6,279 nt of DNA from NCBI GenBank assembly GCA_949076555.1, contig CARUOB010000093.1, positions 1 through 6,279 on the forward strand, written 5' to 3'. The stretch comes from an uncultured Lachnospiraceae bacterium. GTDB taxonomy: Bacteria > Bacillota > Clostridia > Lachnospirales > Lachnospiraceae. The notes under the pieces are model-generated. The model was not told the DNA's origin. It did not search any database and saw only the letters and a list, made by a program, of their open reading frames with translations. Both the position numbers and the translations under genes were made by a program. This document shows positions 5,619-6,279 of the stretch, one piece after another; the first letter of the stretch is position 1, and the number at the start of each line of letters is the position of its first letter.

Positions 5619-6257
5619 TCACGGTCTTGGTTTATTTAAAAACTGCTTTCTGCCTTCATTGTAGAGCACCCTGTCATTCCCCCGCGTCGTGCGGCCGATC
5701 ACCACCGCCGGAATCCCTTCCTGCAAAAGCGCCGTCACAAGGGCATTTCCGTCCTCCGCCGTCATGATGAGACATCCGCCCGACGAAAGCTCATAGGGAT
5801 TTTCTCCGAATACTTCGCAGATCTCTATGGTTTCCTGCCTGACAGGTATTTTTCTTAAATCCGCTTCCAGTCCGACGCCGGCTTCCTCCGCCATCTCCCA
5901 CAATCCCGCGAAAATGCCGCCCCGGGAAACAGCCTGTATGCCGCAGACGCCGGACTTCATGGCGGTGGCGGCCTCCGGTATCACCGACAGATACCTGTCA
6001 AAAGCGGCAGCCTCCTCAATCATGCGCGCCGGAAACCGCTGCCGCAGCCTCTCATAATTTGCCCCGGCAAGTCTGGCTGTTCCCTCCAGACCGATCCATT
6101 TGCTCACCACAATATCCTGATCCGCGCCCGCTCTCTGAGGAAAAACGGCGCAGTCTTTCCCCAGCCCTGCGCCATTTTTCAATTCCTGACTATGTTCTTT
6201 TGTCTCTTCCAGCAAAGAACACGCTGACACGTTCCTTGATATTTTTTCCTGTCCCAT
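5619..6257 (-). CDS. AIR-synthase-related (PurM/HypE-like) protein lacking most of its ATP-binding domain
   Basis: This 212-residue protein resembles the AIR-synthase-related proteins of Clostridia, relatives of PurM, HypE and SelD, which normally have an N-terminal ATP-binding domain and a C-terminal AIRS_C domain and reach about 330 residues. Residues 1-39 resemble the family's N-terminus, ending in GAGLGKDCAVF. Only a few residues later the sequence enters DIVVSKWIGLEGT (48-60), which normally starts the second domain. About 100 residues seem to be missing between them. The C-terminal domain continues to the end with FDRYLSVIPEAATAMKSGV (86-104), GGIFAGLWEMAEEAGVGLE (113-131) and RQETIEICE (140-148). 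The usual DVTEGG motif reads AVSRGG (109-114). The frame is open, so I call it a gene rather than a pseudogene. The ATG at 6257 has a GTAAGG-like site 8 nt upstream, but the frame stays open to the right edge, so a longer N-terminus is possible. It ends 18 bp before the Lrp start. Function unknown. Confidence 0.75.
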   Translation of the reverse strand: MGQEKISRNVSACSLLEETKEHSQELKNGAGLGKDCAVFPQRAGADQDIVVSKWIGLEGTARLAGANYERLRQRFPARMIEEAAAFDRYLSVIPEAATAMKSGVCGIQAVSRGGIFAGLWEMAEEAGVGLEADLRKIPVRQETIEICEVFGENPYELSSGGCLIMTAEDGNALVTALLQEGIPAVVIGRTTRGNDRVLYNEGRKQFLNKPRP

Positions 6258-6279
6258 ATCGTATGCCTTACTCTTCGTA

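Overview
The window looks like chromosomal DNA of a Firmicute in class Clostridia, probably a Lachnospiraceae-type gut anaerobe. The reasons are strong GGAGG-type ribosome binding sites, tight gene packing, protein sequences that read like clostridial orthologues (the MutS2 Smr domain, the Lrp/aminotransferase pair, the AIR-synthase-related protein) and mid-range base composition. This placement rests on remembered family resemblance; no search was run. There are no RNA genes, insertion sequences, phage genes or CRISPR repeats.

Left half, plus strand (1-3356): the C-terminal half of mutS2, cut by the left edge, is followed after 23 bp by an OmpR/PhoB-type response regulator. One base after its stop comes a membrane sensor histidine kinase. 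The three genes probably share a transcript. The regulator and kinase form a complete two-component system of unknown signal; the kinase has a roughly 140-residue, acid-rich extracytoplasmic sensor.

Right half, minus strand (3353-6257, transcribed right to left): an AIR-synthase-related (PurM/HypE-like) protein is followed 18 bp later by an Lrp/AsnC regulator. That gene overlaps by 4 bp a class I PLP aminotransferase that starts with GTG. After a 95-bp gap comes a TrmL-type tRNA 2'-O-methyltransferase. The regulator and aminotransferase are almost certainly translationally coupled, which suggests an amino-acid-responsive unit.

The two halves converge on one TTAA in which the kinase and trmL stop codons interlock, so no terminator can lie between the genes. 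The most unusual item is the AIR-synthase-related gene. Its N-terminal motif runs almost directly into the C-terminal domain, so most of the ATP-binding domain expected for this family seems to be missing. A conserved motif in the retained part is also altered, yet the frame is open. It is either a decaying gene or a repurposed protein encoded with Lrp and the aminotransferase. A second notable item is a perfect 11-bp inverted repeat inside the 5' part of trmL.
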